This document shows positions 1-6,593 of a DNA stretch of 8,994 nt, piece by piece. A program made the position numbers and the translations under genes. Position 1 is the first letter of the stretch. Every line of letters starts with the position of its first letter. The DNA comes from Myxococcales bacterium (lineage in GTDB: Bacteria; Myxococcota; Polyangia; Fen-1088). Under the pieces are notes generated by a model. The model saw nothing but the letters and a program-made list of their open reading frames with translations. It searched no databases and was not told the DNA's origin. The stretch is taken from contig PMJE01000011.1 of NCBI GenBank assembly GCA_003157315.1, positions 1 through 8,994 of the forward strand, written 5' to 3'.

Positions 1-603
1 ATCGCTCGTCTGGCCTGCGAGATCGAGATCGATCGCCTGGCTTCGCCGGTGGGCAAGCAAGACCAATACATCTCGGCCTATGGGGGCATCACCTGCTTCC
101 AGTTCCACCGCAACGACAAGGTAGATGTGGCCCCGCTCAAGTTAAGTCCGCAGACGCTTTTCGATCTCGAGGACAACCTGGCGCTGTTCTTCACCGGGTT
201 CGATCGCAGTGCCAACGCCATTCTGCAGGACCAAGATTCGCGCACCCGCAAAGATGAAGCGGCGGTGATCGACAACCTGCACTTCGTCAAACAGCTGGGC
301 CTGCGCAGCCAGCGCGCGCTGGAAGCGGGGCGGTGCGCAGAACTTGGCGAGATCTTTCACGAGCACTGGGAGGTCAAGAAGCGGCGATCGGGCGCCATGT
401 CGAACCCCAAGATCGACGCGTGGTACGCGCTGGCTCGGGCCAACGGCGCGATCGGCGGAAAACTGGTGGGTGCCGGGGGCGGGGGTTTTCTGATGTTCTA
501 CGCCGAGAATCGCCGAAAACTGGCGCGAGCGATGGCCCAGGCAGGGCTTGAGGAGCTGCGTTTCCGCTTCGATTTCGACGGGACGCGGATCTTGCTCCAA
601 TGA
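1..603 (+). CDS. hddA: GHMP-family sugar kinase, probably D-glycero-alpha-D-manno-heptose 7-phosphate kinase (5'-truncated)
   Basis: The reading frame is open from base 1, so the start lies outside the window; about 200 C-terminal residues are visible, where the family usually has about 330-340. The fragment contains the GKQDQY motif (codons at about 49-66), whose Asp sits where GHMP kinases have their catalytic base, and the glycine-rich third GHMP motif GAGGGGFLMF near residues 157-166. The segment GAIGGKLVGAG before it is typical of HddA-type kinases, which phosphorylate D-glycero-D-manno-heptose 7-phosphate at C1 on the way to GDP-heptose for surface polysaccharide. Related GHMP kinases for other sugars (fucokinase, galactokinase types) share these motifs, so the family is firm and the substrate is inferred. 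The gene ends in TGA, 44 bases before the next gene on the same strand. Confidence 0.78.
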   Translation: MARLACEIEIDRLASPVGKQDQYISAYGGITCFQFHRNDKVDVAPLKLSPQTLFDLEDNLALFFTGFDRSANAILQDQDSRTRKDEAAVIDNLHFVKQLGLRSQRALEAGRCAELGEIFHEHWEVKKRRSGAMSNPKIDAWYALARANGAIGGKLVGAGGGGFLMFYAENRRKLARAMAQAGLEELRFRFDFDGTRILLQ

Positions 604-647
604 GATTTGCAGGGCACTCTCAGGTGGAGGCATTCTCGGTCATCTGA

Positions 648-2834
648 ATGCGAGAACAAGACGCACCACCCCAAGGCGGACCACCCGGAGCCGGCGCAAG
701 CCAAGATTCCGAGATCGAAGTTTCGGATCTCGAGCCGCTGTTCGACGACCAAGCAAGTCCGGTAGCGGATCCGAGCGCTGTGGCAATGGCCGACCCAGCT
801 CCGGTGCTTGACCCGGCCGTCGCGGCGGCCGAGCCAGTCTCGCTTGCTGACTCGGGCGTAACGCCGCCCCTGCAGGCTGCGCCACGGCGCGGGCCGCTTC
901 GGCAGATGGGGCCGCAGGAATTTGGGGTGCTGGCGCGGGCGACTCTCATGCTCGCTCTCTGCGGTTTCTCCCTAGCCGCCTTCGTCGCGCAGTTGCTCCG
1001 GGGCAAGTGGATTGTTGGCTTCGTGGGAGCGAACACCACTGACACGCCCATGCGGACTCGGCTTCTGATCTATGTGGCCGCTGGTGCCGGGGCAGGCATC
1101 TTGCTGGCGCTCGCCCTGTGGTCCTGGGGCCGGGCCAAGGCGCGGACCGCACGAGTGATGCGCACGGCCCGACTGCTTTCACCGATTATCCTGCTCGGTT
1201 TCGCCTATCCCTTGCTAAGGGTTGGCGAATGGGACACCTTTCCCAGGATCGCGGCGATCGCCGTGGTCGTTGTCGTGGCGGAGTTGTTGTTTCGCGCGGC
1301 CAGCACTGAACTCTTGTTCGCGCGGTTGGTGGTGGCGCGATGGATCGGCGCGGCCGCAGCAGCCTGGTCTCGCCTGCTCGATCGGGTTCGGCCTGTAATT
1401 TCGCCTGAGTTCATCCTCGTGGTGTTGGGGGCGCTCGGTTACGGGGTCTGGATGGGCATCTACACCGTCGTCAACCACCGTCACTTCGGGACCATGGCGT
1501 TTGATCTCGGGTCGTACAACAACATGTTCTACAATGCCCTGCACGGGCATCCCTTTCGCAGCACGGTGGTGTTTCGCCACGGCGCAAACTGGTTGATGTT
1601 GAGCAACCACGCCGAATTCACCATGTACGCGTTTCTGCCCTTCTACGCCTTGCACCCGGACTCGGAAACGCTGCTCGTCCTGCAAGCTGCGGCGCTGGGT
1701 AGTGGCGCGATACCCCTCTATTGCTTCGCTGCCCGGCGCATCTCGCGAAACATGGCCCTGCTGCTGGCCTTCGCCTACCTGATGTACGCGCCGATGCACC
1801 AGGCGAATTTCTACGACGTTCACTTCCAGCCCTTTGGCGTGGCCTTCACCCTCTGGGCGCTGAATTTTCTGGATGGGCGGCGTCCGCTTCTGTTTTCGTT
1901 GTTCTTCCTGTTCGCCCTCGGGTGCCGCGAGGACATCCCCATCGGGTTTATCGTAGTCGGGATCTACCTCATGCTGGCCGGACAGCGGCCGCGGCTGGGC
2001 GCGCTTCTCTTCGCCATTTCGGCCGTCTACTTCGTCGTCATCAAGTTCGTCGTGATGCCGCGCTTTGGGACGTCCTGGTACAGCGACCTGTACCGGGAAC
2101 TATACCCAACCGGCGAAAATTCCTTTGGCGGCGTGGCCAAGACCTTCCTTACCAATCCAGTCTATGTGTTCAAGACACTGATCACCACCGAGAAGATGAA
2201 CTTCTTCCTGCTCACCACTGTGCCGCTGGCCTTTCTGCCGCTGCGCCGTCGGTTGCTCTGGCTCAGCCTGCTGCCCGGCGCCTTGTTCACCTTGCTGACC
2301 ACCGGCTATGGTCCCACCGTCGAGATCAGTTTTCAGTACGTTTGCTACAACATCCCCTTCCTGTTCTTGGCCGCGGCGATCGCGTTGTCCATGATGGGGC
2401 AGGGCAAGGCGGGGCGGATTAAGCAATGGGGAGCGGTTTGCGCGATGGCAGTCGGCACCTTGCTGGCGACCAACGTCTGGGGCGCCGCACCTCCCAGCAG
2501 CAAGTTCAAGGGTGGCTTCGCCAACATCGGAGAATTCAGGCCGCTTACCGCAGCGGACAAGCAGAAGGCGCGGGATCTGCGCGAGTTGGCCGCCATGGTG
2601 CCGAAGAAGGCTGCGCTGGCGGTCAGCGAGCAAGAGCATCCGCACGTGTCGTCGCGATTGGACTGCCTGGATTTGCGCGATGGCTACGAAGGGGCTGACT
2701 ACCTCCTGTACGGGGAGAACACCGGGGGCTTCGGTTCGGACAGCGGCGCGCGCGCGCTTGCCAGCGGCGAGTTCGTGGAAATGGCCCGACGGCCTGCTTC
2801 CCGGCTGGTGCTGCTCCGCAGGCGGGGGAAGTAG
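648..2834 (+). CDS. DUF2079 polytopic membrane protein
   Basis: This 728-residue integral membrane protein belongs to the DUF2079 family, which is related in topology to GT-C-type glycosyltransferases; no reaction is established. Residues 1-85 are hydrophilic, rich in Pro, Ala and Asp, and predicted cytoplasmic. Hydrophobic segments follow at about 97-117, 137-160, 175-190, 200-216, 255-275, 325-336 and 340-357, with more to about residue 620. Family-like motifs are FDLGSYNN (285-292), SNHAEF (319-324), FYDVHFQPF (388-396) and CREDI (426-430). The tail after about 620 is soluble. ATG 648 directly follows an in-frame TGA, so no earlier start is possible. The only purine-rich stretch upstream (622-630) is about 17 bases away, so ribosome binding looks weak. 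The upstream heptose kinase suggests, without proving, a role in surface glycan assembly. Confidence 0.82.
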   Translation: MREQDAPPQGGPPGAGASQDSEIEVSDLEPLFDDQASPVADPSAVAMADPAPVLDPAVAAAEPVSLADSGVTPPLQAAPRRGPLRQMGPQEFGVLARATLMLALCGFSLAAFVAQLLRGKWIVGFVGANTTDTPMRTRLLIYVAAGAGAGILLALALWSWGRAKARTARVMRTARLLSPIILLGFAYPLLRVGEWDTFPRIAAIAVVVVVAELLFRAASTELLFARLVVARWIGAAAAAWSRLLDRVRPVISPEFILVVLGALGYGVWMGIYTVVNHRHFGTMAFDLGSYNNMFYNALHGHPFRSTVVFRHGANWLMLSNHAEFTMYAFLPFYALHPDSETLLVLQAAALGSGAIPLYCFAARRISRNMALLLAFAYLMYAPMHQANFYDVHFQPFGVAFTLWALNFLDGRRPLLFSLFFLFALGCREDIPIGFIVVGIYLMLAGQRPRLGALLFAISAVYFVVIKFVVMPRFGTSWYSDLYRELYPTGENSFGGVAKTFLTNPVYVFKTLITTEKMNFFLLTTVPLAFLPLRRRLLWLSLLPGALFTLLTTGYGPTVEISFQYVCYNIPFLFLAAAIALSMMGQGKAGRIKQWGAVCAMAVGTLLATNVWGAAPPSSKFKGGFANIGEFRPLTAADKQKARDLRELAAMVPKKAALAVSEQEHPHVSSRLDCLDLRDGYEGADYLLYGENTGGFGSDSGARALASGEFVEMARRPASRLVLLRRRGK

Positions 2835-2887
2835 GCGAAAGCGACTTCTCCGGCCCGATTGGGTGGCTCTGCTACACTCAATCCAGC

Positions 2888-4192
2888 ATGGTTCGCTGCG
2901 CGGCTTTGGTGGTCCCGGCCGTCGTGGCCGCGAGTTTTCGCGTCGCCGCAGCGGGGCCGGCTAGCGACGCTGGCAACCCACCAGACGCGCGGTTGGAAGC
3001 AGCAGGCGCGCTGCTGGCACGTGCGCGCGTCGAGCTCGCAGCCGCGCCAGTCGGCAGTCCTGCGGCCGAGACCCAGGCGTTGCATAAGGCGGAGATCTGG
3101 CTGCGCCAGGCCCTGGCGCAGCAGCCACAAGACGTCTCTGCACTGGTCGCGCTGGGTGACGTGCTGGTTCGAGCAGGCCGCGCCGTCGAAGCGGTGACTA
3201 CCCTTGAGCACGCGTGCCGGTTGGCGCGCGGGCCAGCCGAGGTCTTTCCCTGCAGCCTGGCCCTGGCGGCCGCGCGTGCCCAGGCGGGCCAGTTCTCCGA
3301 GGCCCTGCGCGAGTATGATCGCCATCTGGAAATCGCGGATCCCCGCACCCTGCCCACAGTGCACATCAAGGCGGCAGAACTGCAAATGACTCTGGGTCGG
3401 TTGCAAGACGCCGAAGCACGTTTTGGCAAGGCGCTAGGCCTGCTCGATCAAGGGCAAGGCGAGCCCGAGCGTGACAGCAAGCGTGCGCTGGCGCTCTATG
3501 GTCTGGCCGTGGCGTACGACCGTGCGGCCCGCGATCTCGACGCGCACCAAGCCATGGCACGGGCGCTCGCCCATGACCCCGGGTTCGCCTTGCTCGACGC
3601 CGCGGCTGATCCGTATTCGGGCGCGGCGCTGGTGCCCGCGGCCGAGGTCCACTACTACCGTGGGCTGGCGCTGGCGGTTTCAGGCAAGGGCGCAGAGGCG
3701 ATGCAGGCATTCCAGCGCTTCCTGGCGCTTCAGCCTGACAGCCGCTGGCGGAAGCAGGCGGAGAATCATCTCCTCGCGCTTGCCGCCGCGGGCGCGGAAG
3801 AGCCGCCACACCCTCGGCGCCGCGCTCGGGTGGTGGCCGCCGCCACGGTGCAGTCCGAGGGTCCTTTGCCCGCTCCTCTGATTGATGCTGCTTGGCGCAG
3901 CCGTCCGCGCCTGCTCCAGCCTTGCATGGATGCAGTCCCTGACTCGGCACCCAACACCCTTCGCGTTTCACTGTCGCTCGAAATCGACGCTCGGGGCGTC
4001 TTGCGTCAGGTGGCGGTTGAGCTGGGCCGAGACGTGGGCTTTGGGGTTTCGCCCGCCTGGCTTGACTTCGCAGCCTGCGTTTCTCGCCGGGTGAAGTCCG
4101 GGCTGCGGGTGGCGCGGCCGACCCGGCAGGCAGTTACTTCGGCTCGGCTGGAAATTGTGCTAGCGATAGGGAGGCAGGACGCCGACCCGTGA
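2888..4192 (+). CDS. Exported TPR-repeat protein with AgmX/PglI-like C-terminal domain
   Basis: The 434-residue product starts with a probable signal peptide: a short basic start, a hydrophobic stretch at residues 5-20, and small residues (AAAG) near 20-23. Helical tetratricopeptide-like repeats cover about 64-97, 122-150, 157-186, 200-231 and 253-286, with the usual Ala/Gly/Leu spacing (for example WLRQALAQQPQDVSALVALG). A charged linker (about 300-325) leads to a domain at about 330-427 containing VSLSLEIDARGVLRQVAVE and two cysteines (C346, C398). This fits the TonB-like AgmX/PglI C-terminal domain common in myxobacteria. The likely role is protein-protein scaffolding in the periplasm or envelope; no partner can be named. 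No Shine-Dalgarno sequence is clear before ATG 2888. The stop codon overlaps the start of the kinase downstream, so translation is probably coupled. Confidence 0.72.
   Translation: MVRCAALVVPAVVAASFRVAAAGPASDAGNPPDARLEAAGALLARARVELAAAPVGSPAAETQALHKAEIWLRQALAQQPQDVSALVALGDVLVRAGRAVEAVTTLEHACRLARGPAEVFPCSLALAAARAQAGQFSEALREYDRHLEIADPRTLPTVHIKAAELQMTLGRLQDAEARFGKALGLLDQGQGEPERDSKRALALYGLAVAYDRAARDLDAHQAMARALAHDPGFALLDAAADPYSGAALVPAAEVHYYRGLALAVSGKGAEAMQAFQRFLALQPDSRWRKQAENHLLALAAAGAEEPPHPRRRARVVAAATVQSEGPLPAPLIDAAWRSRPRLLQPCMDAVPDSAPNTLRVSLSLEIDARGVLRQVAVELGRDVGFGVSPAWLDFAACVSRRVKSGLRVARPTRQAVTSARLEIVLAIGRQDADP
4168..4174 (+). promoter_or_regulatory. Ribosome binding site deciding the kinase start
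   Basis: AGGGAGG lies inside the 3' end of the TPR gene. It is 14 bases before GTG 4189 and 20 bases before ATG 4195. The shorter spacing favours the GTG start, which also gives the compact GTGA overlap with the preceding stop codon. Both spacings are longer than ideal, so ATG 4195 (two residues shorter) stays possible. Confidence 0.5.
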
Positions 4193-4839
4193 CCATGAAG
4201 CCACAGAACCGGCCTCGCTACATCGCGGTGGAAGGCCCCATCGGCGTGGGCAAGAGCAGCCTGGCCGAAATCCTGGCGGAAAGCCTGGGCGCGCGCCTGG
4301 TGCGCGAAGACCCGGGCGGCAATCCCTTTCTGGCATCCTTTTATCGCGATCCGCGGCGCTACGCCCTGTCGGCCCAGCTCTTCTTCCTTCTGCAGCGCTA
4401 CGGTCAGCAGGCCGACTTGGCCCAAGGCCATCTGTTCGAGCGGGGCGGCCTAGTGGCCGATTACCTTTTCGCCAAGGATCGCCTGTTCGCCACCTTGACC
4501 CTGTCGGCTGACGAACTGGCGCTTTACGACCGTGTCTACCAGGCGCTGCGGCCGCGCGTGGTGGCGCCCGATCTGGTGGTGTACCTGCAGGCGCGCGCCG
4601 AGGTGCTGATGGCACGGGTCGAGAAGCGAGGACGGCCCGAGGAGAAACCCATCCGCCGGGAATACATGCGCGAGGTGGCCAAGGCCTACTCCGAGTTTTT
4701 CTTCGCCTACAACGACGGTCCGCTGCTCATTGTGGATGCCTCCGAGATCGATTTCGTGGGCAACGTGGATGACCGCTCGGCTTTGCTGGAGGTGATTTCG
4801 CAGACCCGCGCCGGTGTGAACCACTGGAGCCGGCGGTAG
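4189..4839 (+). CDS. Deoxynucleoside kinase family protein
   Basis: This 216-residue cytoplasmic enzyme belongs to the deoxynucleoside kinase family (dNK, PF01712), which transfers the gamma-phosphate of ATP to a deoxynucleoside for nucleotide salvage. The Walker A loop is GPIGVGKSS at residues 16-24. Family signatures follow: NPFL..FY (45-52), DYLFAKDRLF (91-100), YLQA (132-135) and the lid-type KRGR (146-149). The full length matches bacterial homologues. The base specificity (deoxyadenosine, deoxyguanosine or other) cannot be read from sequence. The usual ERS/DRS arginine region is represented by FERGG (83-87). GTG 4189 overlaps the TGA of the TPR gene, indicating one operon. This is the last chromosomal gene before the cassette array; only 23 bases separate its TAG from the first attC-like repeat. 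Confidence 0.88.
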   Translation: MTMKPQNRPRYIAVEGPIGVGKSSLAEILAESLGARLVREDPGGNPFLASFYRDPRRYALSAQLFFLLQRYGQQADLAQGHLFERGGLVADYLFAKDRLFATLTLSADELALYDRVYQALRPRVVAPDLVVYLQARAEVLMARVEKRGRPEEKPIRREYMREVAKAYSEFFFAYNDGPLLIVDASEIDFVGNVDDRSALLEVISQTRAGVNHWSRR

Positions 4840-4862
4840 GCGACGGAGGAGCGGGGCGCGGT

Positions 4863-4940
4863 TCCGGCCGCTCGACCCTCCGCCAGACAGACAGAGCTTC
4901 TGTTCCTGCGACCGGATCAGACGCCTATTGGTTGGGCAGC
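4863..4940 (-). repeat. Truncated attC-like site at the array-chromosome junction (copy 1 of a 78-bp direct repeat)
   Basis: This stretch matches 6102-6179 at 72 of 78 positions in the same orientation. On the - strand it begins with a GCCCAAC core box (4931-4937 on +) and the CAATA spacer, and it keeps a 9-bp stem (4863-4871 with 4908-4916). The right arm then stops: the bases beyond 4863 do not continue the repeat, and no GTTRRRY box follows. It is therefore a site that has lost its R' half where the array meets the chromosome. Confidence 0.65.
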
Positions 4941-4951
4941 GTTACCGTGAT

Positions 4952-4968
4952 ATGGCTGATATTGCCAT
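4952..4968. promoter_or_regulatory. Inverted repeat upstream of vapB, possible autoregulatory operator
   Basis: ATGGC and GCCAT are separated by seven bases, with the second arm ending 23 bases before the vapB ATG. VapBC complexes usually bind such palindromes to repress their own promoter. The position fits, but the arms are short and no -35/-10 pair is convincing, so this is a suggestion. Confidence 0.35.
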
Positions 4969-4991
4969 CTAGGTATGGTAGCATCAGCGGT

Positions 4992-5204
4992 ATGAAGAAG
5001 ACTATGCACATCGACGAGGAACTGCTTCGGCATGCCAAGGTTGCGTGTCATGCCAATACTGACACAGACACGGTTAGGCTCGGCCTTGAGGCGCTTGTTC
5101 GGCACGCCGCCTATGAGCGGTTGCGCGCGCTTCGTGGCGCGGAGCCACGCGCTCGCGACGTGCCCCGCCGCAGGGAGTATCCGAGAAGCCGTAGGGCAGC
5201 GTGA
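4992..5204 (+). CDS. vapB: VapB-type antitoxin
   Basis: This 70-residue protein starts MKKTMHIDEELLRHAKVA, the ribbon-helix-helix type N-terminus of VapB antitoxins, which bind DNA and neutralise the partner toxin. TDTVRLGLEALVRHAAYERL completes the helices, and LRALRG with a basic tail is the toxin-binding end. ATG 4992 is preferred over an in-frame ATG at 4932, because the earlier start would add 20 non-conserved residues read from inside the attC-like repeat and the inverted repeat. The ribosome binding site is weak (AGCGG). The stop overlaps the toxin start in a TGATG arrangement. The pair runs on the + strand, opposite to the cassette genes around it, so it needs its own promoter. Confidence 0.8.
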   Translation: MKKTMHIDEELLRHAKVACHANTDTDTVRLGLEALVRHAAYERLRALRGAEPRARDVPRRREYPRSRRAA

Positions 5205-5587
5205 TGGTCTTAGTGGATACTTCGGTCTGGATTCGGTTCCTTGCTGGCCGTGAGCCATTTGCCAGCGGCCTTGACGAACTTCTTGGTCGCGACGAGGTGG
5301 TTGGCCACGAGATGGTTTTCGGGGAATTGCTGATCGGCGATATAGGTGGCGGAAGAAGAAATCTTCTCGAAGCTTACTCGCAGATGCACCAAGCCAACTC
5401 GGTCGCCCACCAGGAAGTAATGGAGTTTGTGCGTGAGCGACGACTATTCGGGCGAGGTGTCGGCTGGATCGACGTAAACATCCTGGCATCCGCAGTGGTC
5501 GGAGGATTTCAGATGTGGACTGCAGATCCACGCTTCTTCACGTTGGCCAATGAACTTCGGGTCGCCTACTTTCCGACCCCGTCGTAG
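5204..5587 (+). CDS. vapC: VapC-type PIN-domain ribonuclease toxin
   Basis: This is a 127-residue PIN-domain endoribonuclease, the toxin of a type II toxin-antitoxin pair; family members cleave tRNA or rRNA when free of antitoxin. The Mg2+-binding acidic residues are all visible: D5 in VLVDTSVW, E41 in GHEMVFGELLIGD, D90 in GVGWIDVNILASA and D108 in MWTADPRFF. Length and motif spacing are normal, so the toxin looks intact. ATG 5204 overlaps the vapB stop by one base; GTG 5201, one codon earlier, is an alternative. The TAG stop is three bases before an attC-like half-site. Free VapC after loss of the DNA would be toxic, so the pair would select for retention of the neighbouring cassettes. Confidence 0.88.
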   Translation: MVLVDTSVWIRFLAGREPFASGLDELLGRDEVVGHEMVFGELLIGDIGGGRRNLLEAYSQMHQANSVAHQEVMEFVRERRLFGRGVGWIDVNILASAVVGGFQMWTADPRFFTLANELRVAYFPTPS

Positions 5588-5590
5588 TCT

Positions 5591-5625
5591 GCCCAATGCC
5601 TTGCCGTTCAGCGGCAAGCCCGCCG
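5591..5625 (-). repeat. attC-like half-site (R' and L' arm only)
   Basis: These 35 bases match the right half of the site at 7617-7651 at 32 positions. Read on the - strand they give the L' arm GCTGAACGGC, the 5-nt spacer AAGGC and a core box ATTGGGC, where the usual first G of GTTRRRY is A. Beyond 5625 the sequence runs almost at once into the recombinase fragment, so a normal left arm is missing. A short CTTGCCG/CGGCAAG hairpin (5600-5618) has formed inside it. Confidence 0.6.
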
Positions 5626-5874
5626 ACCGCCTATGGGACCGGCTTGCGCATCTCCGAGATCTTGGCGCTCGAGTGCCGCGACATCGACAGCAAGGCTGGC
5701 CTCATCCACGTTCGTCACGGCAAAGGCGATCGTCCGCGCCTTGTCGTGCTTCCGCATCGCCTGCTCGGGAGCCTGCGCGAACATTGGCGCCTCACCAGAC
5801 CGCAAGGACCGCTCGTGTTTCCGGGGAAAGGTCCCAGCAGGCAGACTCCAACCCCGGCGATCGTGCTTTGCTGA
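5596..5874 (+). pseudogene. Tyrosine recombinase fragment (not IntI)
   Basis: The frame encodes 92 residues, of which about 13-79 (bases 5632-5832) are recognisable as the central catalytic part of a tyrosine recombinase. YGTGLRISEILAL carries the first catalytic Arg (R18), HVRHGKGDRPR carries the beta-hairpin Lys (K43), and HWRLTRPQGPLVFPG follows. The N-terminal core-binding domain and the C-terminal HxxR and Tyr motifs are absent, so it cannot act as a recombinase. The pattern resembles integrases found with IS91-type elements more than integron integrases, and the IntI-specific insertion is missing. The first residues are read from the attC-like half-site, and the end after about residue 79 does not look homologous. 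It is probably debris from a rearrangement. Confidence 0.7.
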
Positions 5875-6064
5875 TGGCAATGGATATTTCCGCGCATTGA
5901 TCGCCAAAGGCCTGCTTGTGCCTGGCCAGGTTGCCCACCAATCGCGCCTCATCGACCCAATCGAAGTCCTCACAACCCCGACAACAAGTCCGAACCATCG
6001 CCCCGCATCTCGCATGGGCCACAAAACCATTCCACTTTGCCCATGGGGGAACAACCGCTCTCAC
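5792..6064 (-). CDS. Hypothetical small protein, possible cassette ORF
   Basis: This 90-residue frame with a GTG start begins 19 bases beyond the GTTGAAC box of the site at 6084-6176, where the reading frame of a following cassette would be expected. It contains a Cys cluster (C20, C27, C28, C31) and a protein-like stretch EDFDWVDEARLVGNLARHKQAF. Against it: there is no proper ribosome binding site, the family is not recognised, and its last third overlaps the recombinase fragment on the other strand. It may be a decayed gene or chance. I see no better candidate in 5875-6083. Confidence 0.25.
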   Translation of the reverse strand: MRAVVPPWAKWNGFVAHARCGAMVRTCCRGCEDFDWVDEARLVGNLARHKQAFGDQCAEISIAISKARSPGLESACWDLSPETRAVLAVW

Positions 6065-6083
6065 CTCTCGAACCCGCGCTTTC

Positions 6084-6176
6084 GTTCAACACGACGTTTG
6101 ATCCGGCCGCTCGACCCTCCGCCAGACAGACAGAGTTTCTATTCCCGCGACCGGATCAACCGCCTATTGGTTGGGC
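6084..6176 (-). repeat. attC recombination site with both core boxes
   Basis: Read on the - strand this 93-bp site starts with GCCCAAC (6170-6176 on +, matching RYYYAAC) and a 5-nt spacer CAATA. It ends with spacer GTCGT and GTTGAAC (6084-6090 on +, matching GTTRRRY). The arms 6147-6160 and 6096-6110 pair over about 14 bp with one G-T wobble and one extrahelical A, leaving a loop of about 36 nt. Extrahelical bases and unpaired 5-nt spacers are attC hallmarks recognised by IntI on the folded bottom strand. Its left 10 bases or so overlap the 3' end of the membrane-protein gene, whose TAG lies in the spacer. Confidence 0.72.
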
Positions 6177-6508
6177 GGCCTTCTCGCGCGAAGCTCCGCA
6201 ATAAGGCCAACAAGCGCGCCGAATGGAATGCCAAGAAAGGAGAGGTTCATCAGCGTCGAGATGTTCGCGGCGAGAACCCGAGCCTTTTCCGTGGCGACCG
6301 TCGCGCCTTCGCCGAGCTTGCGCGACCCGAGCAAGTATGAGGCCCCTCCGAGCAGGAGAACTGTGACGGCAAAGAGCACAACGCCGCCGAGCAACCTCAA
6401 GGCCGCAGCCTTCCGTCTCCATCGAAACAGCCCGACGAGACCACGGACGACGAGGAACGCCGATCCCGCGAGCAAGAAGCCGAGTGCTGTGCCAATTACC
6501 AGGAGCAT
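6164..6508 (-). CDS. Small three-helix membrane protein
   Basis: This 114-residue protein has hydrophobic segments at about 2-21, 38-60 and 88-105, with positive clusters at 29-33 and 107-110, so it is probably an inner-membrane protein. The segment EKARVLAANISTLMNLSFLGIPFGALVGL (about 74-102) recalls the MotA/TolQ/ExbB proton-channel layout, but the protein is too short for that family and the likeness may come from composition. ATG 6508 is only four bases after the GTTGACC box of the preceding attC-like site and has no Shine-Dalgarno sequence, as is common for cassette genes. The last residues (RRPPNQ) are encoded by the following attC site. Function unknown. Confidence 0.65.
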   Translation of the reverse strand: MLLVIGTALGFLLAGSAFLVVRGLVGLFRWRRKAAALRLLGGVVLFAVTVLLLGGASYLLGSRKLGEGATVATEKARVLAANISTLMNLSFLGIPFGALVGLIAELRARRPPNQ

Positions 6509-6512
6509 AGGT

Positions 6513-6583
6513 GGTCAACGCCTCGGCGTTCAGCTGCGGGCGGCCGTCCGCGGCCGACCTTCGGGTTCAACGCCTTTATGGGC
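6513..6583 (-). repeat. attC-like recombination site
   Basis: On the - strand this 71-bp element runs from GCCCATA (6577-6583 on +) to GTTGACC (6513-6519 on +), one base off GTTRRRY. The arms GGCGTT and AACGCC pair (6569-6574 with 6525-6530), with an extrahelical TG next to L' as in the 7617 site; a CGGCCG pair (6541-6546, 6551-6556) closes the centre. The left box does not match RYYYAAC well. It follows the AlbA_2 gene's TAG by 10 bases and precedes the next ATG by four. Confidence 0.6.
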
Positions 6584-6593
6584 TGCCGTCGGA

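Noticed and set aside
142..633. - strand ORF of 163 codons opposite the GHMP kinase
   Set aside because: It is a shadow of a clearly coding GC-rich frame, with no motif of its own.
4844..4882. Possible terminator after the deoxynucleoside kinase
   Set aside because: CGGAG-GAGCGG can pair with CCGCTC-(GACC)-CTCCG, but one arm lies inside the attC-like repeat, there is a 4-nt bulge, and no T-run follows. The pairing is probably fortuitous.
4917..5531. Long - strand ORF (204 codons) across vapBC
   Set aside because: It lies antisense to two well-recognised genes, has an Arg/Pro-rich composition typical of shadow frames, and shows no motif. It would read in the array direction, but vapBC explains the coding signal.
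5596..5874. Integron integrase (IntI)
   Set aside because: The recombinase fragment lacks the IntI-specific insertion and its sequence after the catalytic Lys resembles IS91-associated integrases. It is also too short to act.
5633..6340. Long + strand ORF (235 codons) through the recombinase fragment and the 6084 attC site
   Set aside because: It is in a different frame from the recombinase motifs, crosses the attC and the antisense of the membrane gene, and its product shows no recognisable pattern.
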